Positions 1 to 8,912 are shown, numbered from the stretch's first letter. The stretch is DNA of 64,000 bases from an uncultured Paracoccaceae bacterium (GCA_947488175.1 CANKYO010000005.1:186001-250000), one strand, 5' to 3'. The notes: generated by a model not told the origin, from the letters alone. A program made the numbers and translations.

Positions 1-273
1 CAAAAAACTGCTATCCGGGCAATCAAGCAGTCGGAAACGGGCATCTGAAAACACCCAGTTCCGGTCCCAGTCGTCGTTGTTGAGGCAATGCTGCCAAATA
101 TCCTCGGCCGCGTTTGAATATCGATTGTCGTAGGATGGCATACTTGTCAGATCATACAGCCGAGCCAAAAAAGCCACATCGTCGAGGCGCCCGCCAAAGT
201 ATGCTTCCTCCAGTTCGATACCGTCGAAAATATTCTGGCGAATCTGGCGCTTAATCGCAGTTTCTTTGTTCAT
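1..273 (-). CDS. AbiJ-like protein, N-terminal part (cut by window edge)
   Basis: The first 91 residues of a gene that runs off the left edge are visible. They begin [18 protein letters not shown] and contain the run [16 protein letters not shown], then a [12 protein letters not shown] segment and WVFSDARF. From memory this pattern resembles the AbiJ N-terminal domain type 3 found in abortive-infection proteins that carry a C-terminal HEPN nuclease, but the effector part is outside the window. The start codon lies inside the last 23 bases of rimO, so the gene is probably translated from the rimO message. A phage-defence role is inference from the family resemblance only. Confidence 0.5.
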   Translation of the reverse strand, partial: MNKETAIKRQIRQNIFDGIELEEAYFGGRLDDVAFLARLYDLTSMPSYDNRYSNAAEDIWQHCLNNDDWDRNWVFSDARFRLLDCPDSSFL

Positions 274-1660
274 TCACGAGTGCTCCCCACAAATCATACT
301 CCCCCGCTTCCTCAACCTCGACCTTCACGACATCCCCGACGGCCAGCCCTTCAGCCCCCTCGTCAATAAACAAATTTCCGTCGATCTCGGGCGCATCCGC
401 CCATGTCCGGCAGGTGGCGATGCCGTCTTCGTCGATGTCGTCCACGATGACCTCCAGCACGCGGCCGACCTTGGCGGCCAGTTTTGCCTCGGAGATGGCT
501 TGCGACTTGGCCATGAAACGCGCCCAACGGTCTTGTTTGACCTCTGACGCCACGTGGTCAGGCAAGGCGTTTGACCGCGCCCCGGCGACGTTTTCGTATT
601 GGAAGCAGCCGACCCGGTCGAGTTGCGCTTCGTCCAGCCAGTCGAGGAGGTGCTGGAATTCGGCCTCCGTCTCGCCCGGGTAGCCGACGATGAAGGTGGA
701 GCGCAGGGTGATGTCGGGGCATATCGACCGCCAGCGGGCGATTTCGTCCAGCGTTTTGGCCCCTGCCGCAGGCCGCGCCATGCGCCGCAGCACGTCAGGG
801 TGGCTGTGCTGGAACGGGATGTCGAGATAGGGGAGGACGCCGTTATCGGGGTCCGCCATCAGCGGGATCAGGTCGCGCACATGGGGGTAAGGATAGACGT
901 AGTGCAGGCGCACCCAGGCCCCCAGTTGCCCCAGCTCGCGGGTCAGGTCGGTGATGTGGCTGCGCACCTCGCCATCCTTCCAGGGGTTCGTATCGTATTT
1001 CCGGTCAAGCCCGTAGGCGGAGGTGTCCTGGCTGATGACCAGCAGTTCCTTGACCCCAGCCTGCACCAGTTTTTCCGCCTCGCGCAGGACCGCGTGTGCA
1101 GGCCGGGAGGCGAGTTTGCCGCGCATGTCCGGGATGATGCAGAATTTGCATTTGTGGTTACAGCCTTCGGAAATCTTCAGATAGCTGTAGTGGCGGGGGG
1201 TGAGCGACACGCCGGTGCCGGGCAGAAGGTCGATGAACGGGTCGGGCGACGGGGGTACAACCTCATGCACCGCGTCCAGCACCTGTTCGTATTGGTGCGG
1301 CCCCGTGACGGCGAGGATTTGCGGGTGGTGTTCGCGGATATAGTCGGGTTCGGCCCCAAGGCAGCCGGTGACGATGACCTTACCGTTTTCCTGCAGCGCC
1401 TCGCCGATCGCGTCGAGGGATTCCGCCTTGGCACTGTCAAGGAAGCCGCAGGTGTTGACGATCACCGCCTCGGCCCCGGCGTAGTCGGGCGAGATCGAGT
1501 AGCCTTCGGCGCGCAGCCGCGTCAGGATGCGTTCGCTGTCGACCAGCGCCTTGGGGCAGCCGAGAGAGACCATGCCGATGGTGGGCTGGCCGGGGCGACG
1601 GGTGTCAGCGACGCGCGCATTGGCGAGGTCGGGGCGAAGGTTGGGCGGGTTCTGAGTCAT
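251..1660 (-). CDS. rimO: Ribosomal protein S12 methylthiotransferase RimO
   Basis: This radical-SAM enzyme adds a methylthio group to the conserved aspartate of ribosomal protein S12. An N-terminal MTTase domain begins at [19 protein letters not shown]. The radical-SAM Cys motif is seen in [18 protein letters not shown], and the C-terminal TRAM-like region is rich in acidic residues ([24 protein letters not shown]). From the ATG at 1660 the product is 469 residues, close to the family size. The reading frame stays open for another 380 bases upstream, but that extension has no recognisable domain and is composed of Lys/Arg-rich noise, so I start at [10 protein letters not shown]. It overlaps the AbiJ-like gene downstream by 23 bases. 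Confidence 0.96.
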   Translation of the reverse strand: MTQNPPNLRPDLANARVADTRRPGQPTIGMVSLGCPKALVDSERILTRLRAEGYSISPDYAGAEAVIVNTCGFLDSAKAESLDAIGEALQENGKVIVTGCLGAEPDYIREHHPQILAVTGPHQYEQVLDAVHEVVPPSPDPFIDLLPGTGVSLTPRHYSYLKISEGCNHKCKFCIIPDMRGKLASRPAHAVLREAEKLVQAGVKELLVISQDTSAYGLDRKYDTNPWKDGEVRSHITDLTRELGQLGAWVRLHYVYPYPHVRDLIPLMADPDNGVLPYLDIPFQHSHPDVLRRMARPAAGAKTLDEIARWRSICPDITLRSTFIVGYPGETEAEFQHLLDWLDEAQLDRVGCFQYENVAGARSNALPDHVASEVKQDRWARFMAKSQAISEAKLAAKVGRVLEVIVDDIDEDGIATCRTWADAPEIDGNLFIDEGAEGLAVGDVVKVEVEEAGEYDLWGALVNEQRNCD

Positions 1661-2082
1661 GGGCGGCGTATAGCGCGAGGGGTGGGCGTTGGGAATGGGT
1701 TGTCGGGTGCGGCCTATTCCTTTGCGACGAGGTTCAAGTTTTTCGGGTGTCAGCGGACATTCTTGCTCAAGGGAACGGGTAAGCTTGATGCGATCCCGTG
1801 GATGGAGACCTTTGCTGCCGGACAGACGGTTCTTGGGTTCATTCTGCTGTTTTTTCTTGGCCTTGGTCTGCGCACACGGTTTCGCCTGCGTTGACGGTTT
1901 GCGCCGGCAGCAGCGATTGTTGCGCAACGGGGGAAAATGGGTGATCTGTATCGCATAAATTGCATGCAGAATGGCAGGTTTGGCCGGGTCAACATCTGTT
2001 AATACTTGATTAACCATTGCCATGCGGTAAGCTACCAGCATCCAATTTTTGGTTGTTCTTAAGCGTAGTGGTGGGGTTCTTT
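1661..2082. other. Intergenic region between rimO and the VPLPA-CTERM gene
   Basis: This 422-base stretch separates two divergent genes and should hold both promoters. The minus-strand frame of rimO stays open through it without a domain. A possible plus-strand peptide of 30 residues at 1802-1894 (begins [16 protein letters not shown]) is hydrophobic then basic, but it has no clear ribosome binding site, so I do not call it. I see no RNA fold or repeat here. Confidence 0.5.
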
Positions 2083-2742
2083 ATGACAAAAATGCTTTTG
2101 ATTTCGGCGATTGCAGCATTGGGTCTGGCGGTGCAAGCGCCTGCGGCGACCCTGACATTCGACGAGTTTTCTCATGGTGATGTGATCACCTCTCTCAATC
2201 TCGAAGGTGGCGTGACGGCAACGGTGTCGGCCAATGGCCGGTCCTCATCCTCGCCTGATCAGGCTTGGATTTTCGACACGACGCTGAGCAACACGCGCGA
2301 CCGTGATCTTGAGGGGCCGTTTACCAATGATGGCGTCAACTACGACATCTATGCGGGCCGCGCCCTGATTATTCAGGAAAACAACATTGGCCCCGATGAC
2401 GACGGCAATGGCGGGATCATCACCTTTGTCTTCTCACAGGCGATCACATTCCTTGGTTTTGATTTTCTGGATGATGAGACAGTGCGCGCCAGTGACAATA
2501 ACGGCAACCTGACGCGGGTCGGGCGCCCGACCGGATCTGCCTTTGACAATTATCACACCTCGTCCGGTCTGCTGAACTGGGCCAATGTGACCCAGCTGAC
2601 ATTTGATTTCGGCCGCAATTCCGGTGCGATCGACAATCTGCGTTATGAAGTGTCGCAGATCCCTGTGCCCGCATCCCTGCCGCTGATGCTGGCGGCACTG
2701 GGTGGTCTGGGCTTTGTGGCGCGGCGCAGAAAAACCGCCTGA
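2083..2742 (+). CDS. VPLPA-CTERM sorting-domain surface protein
   Basis: A 219-residue secreted protein. The N-terminus (MTKMLLISAIAALGLAVQAP) is a signal peptide. The middle is a low-charge beta-rich domain with TLTFDEF near the mature end. The C-terminus has the three-part CTERM tail: IPVPASLPLMLAALGG followed by an arginine cluster (ARRRK). This tail is the VPLPA variant of PEP-CTERM common in Rhodobacteraceae, which is thought to be processed by an exosortase-like membrane enzyme, so the protein is probably exported to the cell surface or matrix. A GGTGGGG element sits about 7 bases before the chosen ATG. A strong terminator follows. Its own ligand or function is unknown. Confidence 0.85.
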   Translation: MTKMLLISAIAALGLAVQAPAATLTFDEFSHGDVITSLNLEGGVTATVSANGRSSSSPDQAWIFDTTLSNTRDRDLEGPFTNDGVNYDIYAGRALIIQENNIGPDDDGNGGIITFVFSQAITFLGFDFLDDETVRASDNNGNLTRVGRPTGSAFDNYHTSSGLLNWANVTQLTFDFGRNSGAIDNLRYEVSQIPVPASLPLMLAALGGLGFVARRRKTA

Positions 2743-2765
2743 CACCGCAAACGAAGTTTCCGGGA

Positions 2766-2791
2766 AAGGCCAGCACATGCTGGCCTTTTTT
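2766..2791 (+). terminator. Rho-independent terminator after VPLPA-CTERM gene
   Basis: A perfect stem GGCCAGCA / TGCTGGCC with a 2-base loop is followed by six T residues, 25 bases after the stop codon. It ends the plus-strand transcript just before the convergent dehydrogenase gene. Confidence 0.85.
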
Positions 2792-2799
2792 GTTGCGTC

Positions 2800-3570
2800 C
2801 TATTTCGTCTGCATCTTGCGGACCATGCCCAGCAGCATCTTGCGCGGCAGGAATGGCATGACCCAGCCGGTCAGAAACCGCAGCTTGGTGTCATTGATCA
2901 CCAGCAACTCGCCCCGCCGCATGGCGTCATACCCGAATTTTGCCACCGCTGCAGGTGTGGCCCCGCCGGAACTGGTCAGGGGGATCCCTTCCAGATCGGC
3001 CACAGCGGCAAATTCGGTTTCGACAAAGCCCGGTTCAAGGACGGTGACCGTGACCTTCTTGTCCTTCAACTCTTCCGCCAGAGCCAATGAGAAGCTTGAG
3101 ACATAGGCCTTGGTCGCGAAATAGGTCGCCTGCAGCGGCCCCGGCATACTGGCCGCGGTCGAGCTGATATTGAGGATCTTGCCGCCACCTTGTGCCGCCA
3201 TATCACGTCCGATCATATGGCAGAGCGAGACCAGCGCCTTGACGTTGAGATCAATCATGGCGAGGTCTGTGTCCAGATCGCGTTCGATAAAGTTGCCATG
3301 CCCGCCAAAGCCGGCATTGTTGATCAGGATGTCGATGCGCTGGCCGTTGATCGCATCATAGAGTTTCTGCGCGCCCCCGGTTGCCCCCAGATCAAGCGGG
3401 ACCGTGGTGACGCTGACCTCATGGTCCTTTTCCAGTTCCGCTTTCAGCGCGTCCAGTTCATCCGCCCGGCGGGCGGTGATGATCAGATCGCCCCCCTTGC
3501 GGGCGTGGTAGGTGGCAAAGGCGCGCCCGATCCCTGCGGATGCGCCTGTGATAAGGGCAGTGTTGGGCAT
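2800..3570 (-). CDS. SDR family NAD(P)-dependent oxidoreductase
   Basis: A 256-residue short-chain dehydrogenase/reductase. The cofactor-binding glycine motif TGASAGIGRAFA is at residues 8-19, NNAG at about 86-89, and the catalytic Ser and the YxxxK motif appear in NISSTAAS and YFATKAYVS. The C-terminal part (RFLTGWVMPFLPRKMLL) is hydrophobic, as in SDRs of the DltE/YqjQ type. The start at MPNTALITG has an AGGAG ribosome site just upstream. The frame is open further upstream but without a domain. The substrate cannot be read from the sequence. Confidence 0.88.
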   Translation of the reverse strand: MPNTALITGASAGIGRAFATYHARKGGDLIITARRADELDALKAELEKDHEVSVTTVPLDLGATGGAQKLYDAINGQRIDILINNAGFGGHGNFIERDLDTDLAMIDLNVKALVSLCHMIGRDMAAQGGGKILNISSTAASMPGPLQATYFATKAYVSSFSLALAEELKDKKVTVTVLEPGFVETEFAAVADLEGIPLTSSGGATPAAVAKFGYDAMRRGELLVINDTKLRFLTGWVMPFLPRKMLLGMVRKMQTK

Positions 3571-3886
3571 GGTGTTCTCCTGATAAGTCAACGGGCAGGT
3601 ACGACATGAGCCTGCGCTGACCGTGCCTGTCAGGCATTGGCAGGTGGCAGCACAAGACCAGTCTAACGGCTTTCCACTGCTGATTGTATAGATGTCGTAG
3701 ACGGCTGTTACGCTGACGTTGCGGAAAGTCAGGGTTGTATCGGTGTACAGGGCATTCTGTGCGGCGCGGGCCATGGTTGGGGCCGGGCCAATACGACGCG
3801 GGCATCTCTGACGTCCATGTGACGCAGGTGGAGGTTGACCCCACCCGACAGATGATCTTGCGTAAGATGGGTTTTGACCCATCCCC
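3571..3886. other. Intergenic region with end-of-gene palindrome
   Basis: This 316-base gap lies between two minus-strand genes, so it should contain the dehydrogenase promoter. Its right end carries a copy of the GTAAGATGGGTTT palindrome that abuts the YciI stop codon. A plus-strand frame over 3717-3890 reads as a coherent peptide ending RKMGFDPSP, but it lacks a start codon and its last codons come from the palindrome. Confidence 0.4.
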
Positions 3887-3887
3887 C
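3862..3887. repeat. Dispersed palindrome, GTAAGATGGG family (copy 1)
   Basis: Stem GATGGGTT / GACCCATC around a short T-rich loop. The second arm is degraded to CCCCC instead of CTTAC. It sits immediately at the stop codon of the YciI gene, the position expected of a transcription terminator. Better copies are at 5052, 18078, 33652 and 45233. Confidence 0.8.
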
Positions 3888-4183
3888 TAGCCGGGCATCT
3901 GCGCCAATTCGCTCAGTTGCATCGCGCTGTTATCCATCTCAAGAAACGGGCAGGACTGGGCAATCGCGCGGGCCGCGTCCATATCGGCGGCGTTGATGAT
4001 CGTATAGCCCATCATCGTCGTGATCTCCTTGTCGCCCAGCACCTCGGTTCCTTTGAGCGGTTGTTGCGGCACAACGGCGTCAAGCCCGCCGATCCATTGC
4101 ATGTATTTTTCCATATGGGCCTTGCCGTCTTCGGGTGTCTTGGGCTGGCTGCCGCCGTGATAGGTCATGATGAATTGAGGCAT
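3887..4183 (-). CDS. YciI family (YCII-domain) protein
   Basis: A 98-residue single-domain protein beginning MPQFIMTYHGG, with MEKYMQWIGGLDAV and a C-terminal AARAIAQSCPFLE segment typical of the YCII ferredoxin-like fold. Members are small dimeric proteins often linked to sigma factors or degradative enzymes; no catalytic role can be assigned here. It lies 12 bases downstream of the SRPBCC gene and behind an ArsR regulator, so the three probably form one operon. Confidence 0.85.
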   Translation of the reverse strand: MPQFIMTYHGGSQPKTPEDGKAHMEKYMQWIGGLDAVVPQQPLKGTEVLGDKEITTMMGYTIINAADMDAARAIAQSCPFLEMDNSAMQLSELAQMPG

Positions 4184-4195
4184 AGGGTGTCCTTT

Positions 4196-4633
4196 CTAGG
4201 CTGCCGTGACGAGGGTTTCGAGCCGAGCCAGAGCAGAAGCCCAGCCCTTGTCGCGCATATCGGCGATGTGTTCGGGGTTCAGTCCGGACTGGGTGAGTTG
4301 CAGTTTGGTATCGCCAGTCGGCGTGGTGGACAGGGTAAAGCGGATCACGGATTCCGGACCGCGCGTGTCATCCTCCAGCGCGAATCCCAGGGTCAGTTCA
4401 ACCATATTGGGTGGTTCGACGACCCGGACCTCCCCGCCGACGGTCGCTCCGTGCCCTTGTGGGCCGACCATGGTGGCAGACCAAGGCCCGGGGGCAGCAA
4501 AGCTGAGATTATGATCGGCGATCCGGGTCCCTTCGGGCCCCCACCAGTTCAACAGAAATGCGGTTTCGGTCAGGTGCCGGAACACCTTGTCCTGCGAGGC
4601 GGCGAAGATGCGGGTCATTTCCAAGGTACTCAT
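4196..4633 (-). CDS. SRPBCC / AHSA1-domain protein
   Basis: A 145-residue protein of the Aha1/START-like fold. The opening RIFAASQDKVFRHLTE and the LLNWWGPEGTRI segment are typical of AHSA1-domain proteins. Its start overlaps the stop codon of the upstream arsR gene by one base (TAATG), which implies translational coupling. ArsR plus AHSA1 pairs are common in bacteria, with the ArsR protein repressing the operon; the ligand is unknown. Confidence 0.87.
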   Translation of the reverse strand: MSTLEMTRIFAASQDKVFRHLTETAFLLNWWGPEGTRIADHNLSFAAPGPWSATMVGPQGHGATVGGEVRVVEPPNMVELTLGFALEDDTRGPESVIRFTLSTTPTGDTKLQLTQSGLNPEHIADMRDKGWASALARLETLVTAA

Positions 4634-4950
4634 TAACGGTCCTCCTTCAGGGCGGCATCCAGGCGGTCAAGGCTCTTGGCCCAGAATTTAGGATAGCTCA
4701 TCGCCCAATCGTTGATGGCCTGCATGGCGTTCGGATCGATGGAATAAAGGCGACGCTGCTTGTCGACACGCTGGCGGACCACGCCTGCGCTGCGCAACAC
4801 CTTCAGGTGGCGCGACATGGCCGGGGCAGAAAGGTCGGACACACTATGCAGCGTGCCCGCAGGCAGTTCGCCGTCCTGCAGCAGCCGTTCGACAATGGCA
4901 AAGCGGGTCGGGTCACCGAGGGCTGCAAATGTATTGGACAGGGTGGTCAT
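4633..4950 (-). CDS. ArsR family winged-helix repressor
   Basis: A 105-residue regulator beginning MTTLSNTFAALGDPTRFAIVE, the usual ArsR N-terminus. The recognition helix region is APAMSRHLKVLRSAGVV and the wing is RVDKQRRLYSID. I see no Cys pair for metal sensing, so it is more likely a small-molecule or redox-independent member. It is the first gene of an operon with the SRPBCC and YciI genes and probably represses it. The upstream region is AT-rich (TTAATCTTTAATT) and could hold promoter and operator. Confidence 0.92.
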   Translation of the reverse strand: MTTLSNTFAALGDPTRFAIVERLLQDGELPAGTLHSVSDLSAPAMSRHLKVLRSAGVVRQRVDKQRRLYSIDPNAMQAINDWAMSYPKFWAKSLDRLDAALKEDR

Positions 4951-5051
4951 TAATCTTTAATTCCACTTTTCGTTAATTAATGCAAGGGCGAATTTCCGGA
5001 TCAGATTGCACAAAAAGAAAAGGCCGCCCGTGAAGGGCAGCCTTGCAAACA

Positions 5052-5077
5052 GTAAGATGGGTTTAAACCCATCTTAC
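5052..5077. repeat. Dispersed palindrome, GTAAGATGGG family (copy 2)
   Basis: A perfect 26-base palindrome: GTAAGATGGGTTT and its exact reverse complement. It lies 14 bases beyond the gcrA stop codon, between the ends of gcrA and the transcript from the arsR side, and probably acts as a gcrA terminator. It is identical to the copy at 33652. Confidence 0.88.
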
Positions 5078-5090
5078 GTTGTCGCGTCTG

Positions 5091-5678
5091 TTAGCGTCTG
5101 CGGTCCCGCCGTGATGACATGGGCTGGAACGCCACGCCGACATGCGCCTCGCAATAGGGTTTGCCCTGCTGCACGGCCAAGCCGCAGAACCAGAAATCAT
5201 CCGTCGCCGGATCACCCACGGGCCATTTGCAGGTCTTTTCGGTCAGTTCCATCAGGCTGATCTTCTTGGCGGTCTTTTCCACCTCATTGACCTTGGCCAG
5301 CGCCTCTGGGCTGATCTCATTGGCCGATGGCTGTGGCGGCAAGGGCTGACCGGCAGGGATGATGGCCCGGCGCGCAGCAGAGATCGGGATCCCGTTCTCG
5401 TCCAGTTCCGGCTCTTCCTTGGGCGGGGTCGAGGCGGGCTTGGCCTTGGTTGCAGGCTTGGGTGCCGGTTTCGCCGCCGCTGCCGGCTTTTCCTTGGGGG
5501 CCGCCTTGGTCGCCGCCGCACCACCGGACCCGGCCCGGTTCGACAGGCCCAGCCGGTGCACCTTGCCAATGACGGCATTGCGGGTCACGCCGCCCAGTTC
5601 CTTGGCGATCTGGCTGGCCGACTGGCCTTCGCCCCACATCTTTTTGAGCGTCTCGACGCGCTCGTCTGTCCAGGACAT
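5091..5678 (-). CDS. gcrA: Cell-cycle regulator GcrA
   Basis: A 195-residue GcrA-family protein. The N-terminal DNA-binding helix-turn-helix reads WTDERVETLKKMWGEGQSAS, followed by AKELGGVTRNAVIGKVHRLG. A long Ala/Pro/Lys-rich linker (residues about 50-95) follows. The C-terminal domain contains TCKWPVGDPATDDFWFCG and GKPYCEAHVGVAF. In Caulobacter, GcrA binds RNA polymerase sigma-70 and methylated GANTC promoters to drive S-phase genes; the conserved ends suggest the same role here. It is monocistronic, with a palindrome after its stop codon. Confidence 0.95.
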   Translation of the reverse strand: MSWTDERVETLKKMWGEGQSASQIAKELGGVTRNAVIGKVHRLGLSNRAGSGGAAATKAAPKEKPAAAAKPAPKPATKAKPASTPPKEEPELDENGIPISAARRAIIPAGQPLPPQPSANEISPEALAKVNEVEKTAKKISLMELTEKTCKWPVGDPATDDFWFCGLAVQQGKPYCEAHVGVAFQPMSSRRDRRR

Positions 5679-5807
5679 ATGTATTCCTTTGGTTCGGGAA
5701 GGCGTGATGGATCACATCAGGCCTTGTCTATTCCAACAATCCCCTATTCTAAGCATGGCTGAGGCGGATGTGAAGGACCAGCGCCGCAATTAGGCAGAGG
5801 TGTCGCG

Positions 5808-6611
5808 ATGAAAGAACAGGCTATGATGGGCGTGCGCCGGTTTGGCCGGGTGAACTGGCTGGGCACATGGACATTGATGCGCCGCGAAGTGCGCCGGTTC
5901 ATGAATGTCTGGTCACAAACGGTCATGGCGCCGCTGATCAATGCAGGCCTGTTTCTGATGATCTTTACCATCGCTATCGGCCCGCAGCGGGGCGATGTGA
6001 TGGGCGTGCCCTTCATGACCTTCCTGGCCCCCGGCATCCTGACCATGACCGTGATCCAGAACGCCTTTGCCAATACATCCTCCAGCCTCGCCTCGGCCAA
6101 GGTGCAGGGCAATATCGTGGATACGCTGATGCCGCCCCTGTCCGCGGCAGAGCTTGTTACGGGCTATATCGGCGGGGCGGTGGCACGGGGTGCGCTGGTG
6201 GCCATTGTGATTGCGGCAGGATCGGCACTGTTTCTGGGTGTCGGTCTGCAATATCCGGTCTGGGTCATGGTGTTTGTCTTGCTGGGATCCATCCTGATGG
6301 GGGGGTTGGGCCTGATTGCAGGGATTTTTGCCAATAAGTTCGATCAGCTTTCGGCGATTTCCAACTTTCTGATCACCCCGCTCGCGTTTTTGTCGGGGAC
6401 CTTCTATTCCATCGACGCCTTGCCGCCCTTCCTGCAGATGCTGAGCCATGCAAACCCGTTTTTCTACATCATCGACGGGGTGCGCTATGGCATGATTGGG
6501 GTCAGCGACAGCAGCCCGTGGATCGGGCTGGGCGTTGTGGGGCTGGCCTGTGTGGTCGTGCTGAGCATCTGCTGGCGCTGGATGCATACCGGGTATCGGC
6601 TGAAATCCTAG
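5808..6611 (+). CDS. ABC-2 type transporter permease
   Basis: A 267-residue inner-membrane permease with about six hydrophobic segments. The PGILTMTVIQNAFANTSSSL stretch and the late SGTFYSIDALPPFLQ loop are typical of ABC-2 exporters of the YadH/NodJ type. An AGAGGT site precedes the ATG at 5808; a second ATG at 5823 is possible. No ATPase gene is adjacent, so its partner must be encoded elsewhere. The substrate is unknown. Its stop codon overlaps the convergent gene by 4 bases. Confidence 0.9.
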   Translation: MKEQAMMGVRRFGRVNWLGTWTLMRREVRRFMNVWSQTVMAPLINAGLFLMIFTIAIGPQRGDVMGVPFMTFLAPGILTMTVIQNAFANTSSSLASAKVQGNIVDTLMPPLSAAELVTGYIGGAVARGALVAIVIAAGSALFLGVGLQYPVWVMVFVLLGSILMGGLGLIAGIFANKFDQLSAISNFLITPLAFLSGTFYSIDALPPFLQMLSHANPFFYIIDGVRYGMIGVSDSSPWIGLGVVGLACVVVLSICWRWMHTGYRLKS

Positions 6612-7021
6612 AAAATGTCCCGCAGCGGAATGCCCCGCTCGGCCAGCACCTCTGACAGGGTCTCGATCTCGGGCAGGTCACCGGCGAACGTGCCTTCCTC
6701 GCGCCCGTCCTTGTAGACAATCGTCACAGAGGTTTCGGCGCTGACCTCGGTCACCCGCAGATAGGCGATATCGTCCAAAGGGATGGCACGCGGTTTGCGC
6801 CAGGCCCCCAGCACCAGGTTTTCCCGGTCGATCCGGATCCCCAGCACAGGCTTGGGCATCATCATCCAGCAATAGGTGGCCGCCGCCAGCCCCCAGACCA
6901 CCACCATCAGATGGCCCGCCTCGGTGATAATCACGAATGTCGTCAGCAGTATCAGGGCCATCGCCGACAGCCTAATCACCCATGGATTGGGTGCCCTGCG
7001 ATACTCGTAAACATCGTTCAT
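6608..7021 (-). CDS. Small membrane protein with PH-like tail, unknown function
   Basis: A 137-residue protein with two adjacent membrane helices near the N-terminus (VIRLSAMALILLTTFVII and MVVVWGLAAATYCWMMM). A soluble beta-rich C-terminal part (LGIRIDRENLVLGAWRKPRA) resembles bacterial PH-like domains. I do not recognise a named family. It is convergent with and overlaps the ABC-2 permease by 4 bases. Confidence 0.72.
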   Translation of the reverse strand: MNDVYEYRRAPNPWVIRLSAMALILLTTFVIITEAGHLMVVVWGLAAATYCWMMMPKPVLGIRIDRENLVLGAWRKPRAIPLDDIAYLRVTEVSAETSVTIVYKDGREEGTFAGDLPEIETLSEVLAERGIPLRDIF

Positions 7022-7091
7022 GGCGGAGCACCTAGCCCAACATCATGGCTGCATTTTGACAGAACGCCTATGCTCTATGGCTGAAAAGGGT

Positions 7092-7970
7092 TCAAGCACG
7101 CATCCGGTTTTCCCGCCAGGCCAGCAAAGTTGCGCCGGTCAGAATGATGGCTGCCCCCAGCATGCTGACAGCGTCTGGTATCACATCGAAAATAAGCAAA
7201 TCGTAAAGCGTCGCAAAGATCAGGGTGACATAGGCGAATGGCGTGACAAAACTGGCATCCGCCCGCGCCATGGCGTTCACAAAACAGGCCTGTGCAGTGG
7301 CCATCAGCACGCCAAGCGCGGCCAGCGCGGCCCATTGTGCCCCACTAGGCGGCACCCAGACCGGCAGAACCGCCAGCGTGGCAATGACCAGCCCCAGCGC
7401 ATTATTGACCAGCAAGATCTGAAAGGACGGTTCGCGGTCGGCCAGTTTCTTGATGAAAATCAACTCCATCCCCATCAGCGCCGCGGCCCCCAGCGCCAGC
7501 AGGGCCGCCACCTGAAACGTCTCCGGCCCCGGGCGCAACAGCACCAGCGCACCGCATAGCGCCATCAGCGCCGCAAACCAGCGCCACCGACCGACACGTT
7601 CGCCCAAGAGCGGGATCGCCAGCAACATCCCGAAAACCGGGTTCAGAAAACTGATCGCGGTGGCATCAGACAGCGGGATAAACGCAACCGCCGCAAACAT
7701 GCATGTCACCCCGCCCCAGCCGAACACCGTCCGCCCGATATGCAGGCGCAGATCTGGCCGCGTCAGCCGGGGCCGCATGACAGCCGCCGCCGTCCCAATC
7801 GCCAGAAACGCAAACAAAAACCGCCCATGGCTGATCTGCAGGGGATGCAAAGGATCGCCCAGCAAATCGGCCCCCAGCGTCTTGGCCATCAGCATCGTCC
7901 CTGCAATGAACGCCGTGGCCGTCAGCATGAACGCGATGGCAAGGGGCGGGTTGGAGGCACGTAGTGTCAT
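7092..7970 (-). CDS. DMT family (EamA) transporter
   Basis: A 292-residue membrane protein with about ten helices and two EamA repeats. The first repeat includes ISHGRFLFAFLAIGTAA and ISFLNPVFGMLLAIPLLGER, and the second ends with ILTGATLLAWREN. The E-R pair after the long helix (LLGERVGRWRW) is the usual DMT signature. It is probably a metabolite or drug exporter of the inner membrane; the substrate is not readable. I start at MTLRASNPPL because the preceding 19 codons are not conserved-looking. Confidence 0.9.
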   Translation of the reverse strand: MTLRASNPPLAIAFMLTATAFIAGTMLMAKTLGADLLGDPLHPLQISHGRFLFAFLAIGTAAAVMRPRLTRPDLRLHIGRTVFGWGGVTCMFAAVAFIPLSDATAISFLNPVFGMLLAIPLLGERVGRWRWFAALMALCGALVLLRPGPETFQVAALLALGAAALMGMELIFIKKLADREPSFQILLVNNALGLVIATLAVLPVWVPPSGAQWAALAALGVLMATAQACFVNAMARADASFVTPFAYVTLIFATLYDLLIFDVIPDAVSMLGAAIILTGATLLAWRENRMRA

Positions 7971-8062
7971 TGGGGTGTTGTGATGCCGGTTTTGGCCAGT
8001 TGCAATTGCAAAACGCCCTTGCAGCACCTTGCCACGGAAACGTCAGAATCCTGCGTTAACCC

Positions 8063-8905
8063 ATGTGCAATCATCCATCACATCAGACCCTTCCCCTGAT
8101 CCAGGTACGACATATCACCAGCCATCGCCCCAATCTGGCGCAGCCGACAAAAACCTTGCGGCTCCCCGATCTGGTCGCGCCCTTCCTCGAACACGGGATC
8201 ATCGGTGCGGCGTGGTTTCTGTGCGGTCGCTGGGTGCTGCACAGCTTCAACGACAGCGCGCTGGGCTTTGTTGGCGCGGCAATGATGCTCTGGGCGGGGG
8301 TAAAGGCGCTGATCCTGCTCGCCACCTATGGCATCGCCCTCTACGCCCTCCTGTTCCGGCGCCAGTGGTTTGGGCATGTGGCCGAACGCCACCATATCGC
8401 GCGGGTCAACACCCGGATCACCCGCGATCTTGAGGCGGGGGATGTTGCCCGCGCGATGGACCGGATGCGCGGCCTTCTCTGCGCCTATCCCGACAATATG
8501 GGTCTGCGCCGCAGGCTGGCCATTTACCTGATGGACGCAGGGCAGATGGCCGTGGCAGGCCGCTATATCATGCTGCATCCTGCCCAGACCGCGCAGGAGC
8601 GTGAGGCGATCCGCGCATTCTACAAGGCGAACGGGCATGATCCCTTCCAGATCCTGCGCAAGACCGTGCGCGGGATCCGCGGACCTGGCCTGTCGCGCGG
8701 CAGTCAGCGGGTGTTGCTGCAGCTTTTTCGCAGCATCGACCGCCCGGCAGACCGGCAATCCTGGCTTTACCGGGCGGTGGGTCGTTATCTGGCCTATATG
8801 CTACGCCCCCGCGCGCAGGTCATTTGGGAGGATCATCGGGCGACTGTCATCGAAACCGCCCTGCTTGCGTCCCTGATGACCGCCTTCGTGATGCTGAAAG
8901 GATAG
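8063..8905 (+). CDS. Membrane protein with helical-repeat domain (DUF6584-like)
   Basis: A 280-residue protein. Two or three membrane segments occupy residues about 45-95 (GIIGAAWFLCGRW, GAAMMLWAGVKALILLATYG). They are followed by a helical domain with RITRDLEAGDVARAMDRMRG, then CAYPDNMGLRRRLA and GHDPFQILRKTVRG. The last part resembles DUF6584 tetratricopeptide-like proteins. A further hydrophobic segment ends the protein. The first 30 residues look unlike the rest, so the true start may lie downstream. It is 7 bases from the next gene and probably cotranscribed with it. Confidence 0.7.
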   Translation: MCNHPSHQTLPLIQVRHITSHRPNLAQPTKTLRLPDLVAPFLEHGIIGAAWFLCGRWVLHSFNDSALGFVGAAMMLWAGVKALILLATYGIALYALLFRRQWFGHVAERHHIARVNTRITRDLEAGDVARAMDRMRGLLCAYPDNMGLRRRLAIYLMDAGQMAVAGRYIMLHPAQTAQEREAIRAFYKANGHDPFQILRKTVRGIRGPGLSRGSQRVLLQLFRSIDRPADRQSWLYRAVGRYLAYMLRPRAQVIWEDHRATVIETALLASLMTAFVMLKG

Positions 8906-8912
8906 GTATGCC

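Noticed and set aside
599..1894. A 431-codon open frame on the plus strand opposite rimO
   Set aside because: It mirrors rimO codon positions in a GC-rich genome, is rich in Arg/Gly/Val/Asp as antisense frames are, and has no domain.
1802..1894. A 30-residue hydrophobic peptide frame ([12 protein letters not shown])
   Set aside because: No ribosome binding site and no conservation evidence; the composition could arise by chance.
3717..3890. Plus-strand frame ending RKMGFDPSP that looks protein-like
   Set aside because: It has no start codon, is closed upstream by TGA, and the last codons come from the dispersed palindrome. It might be a gene scar, but I cannot support it.
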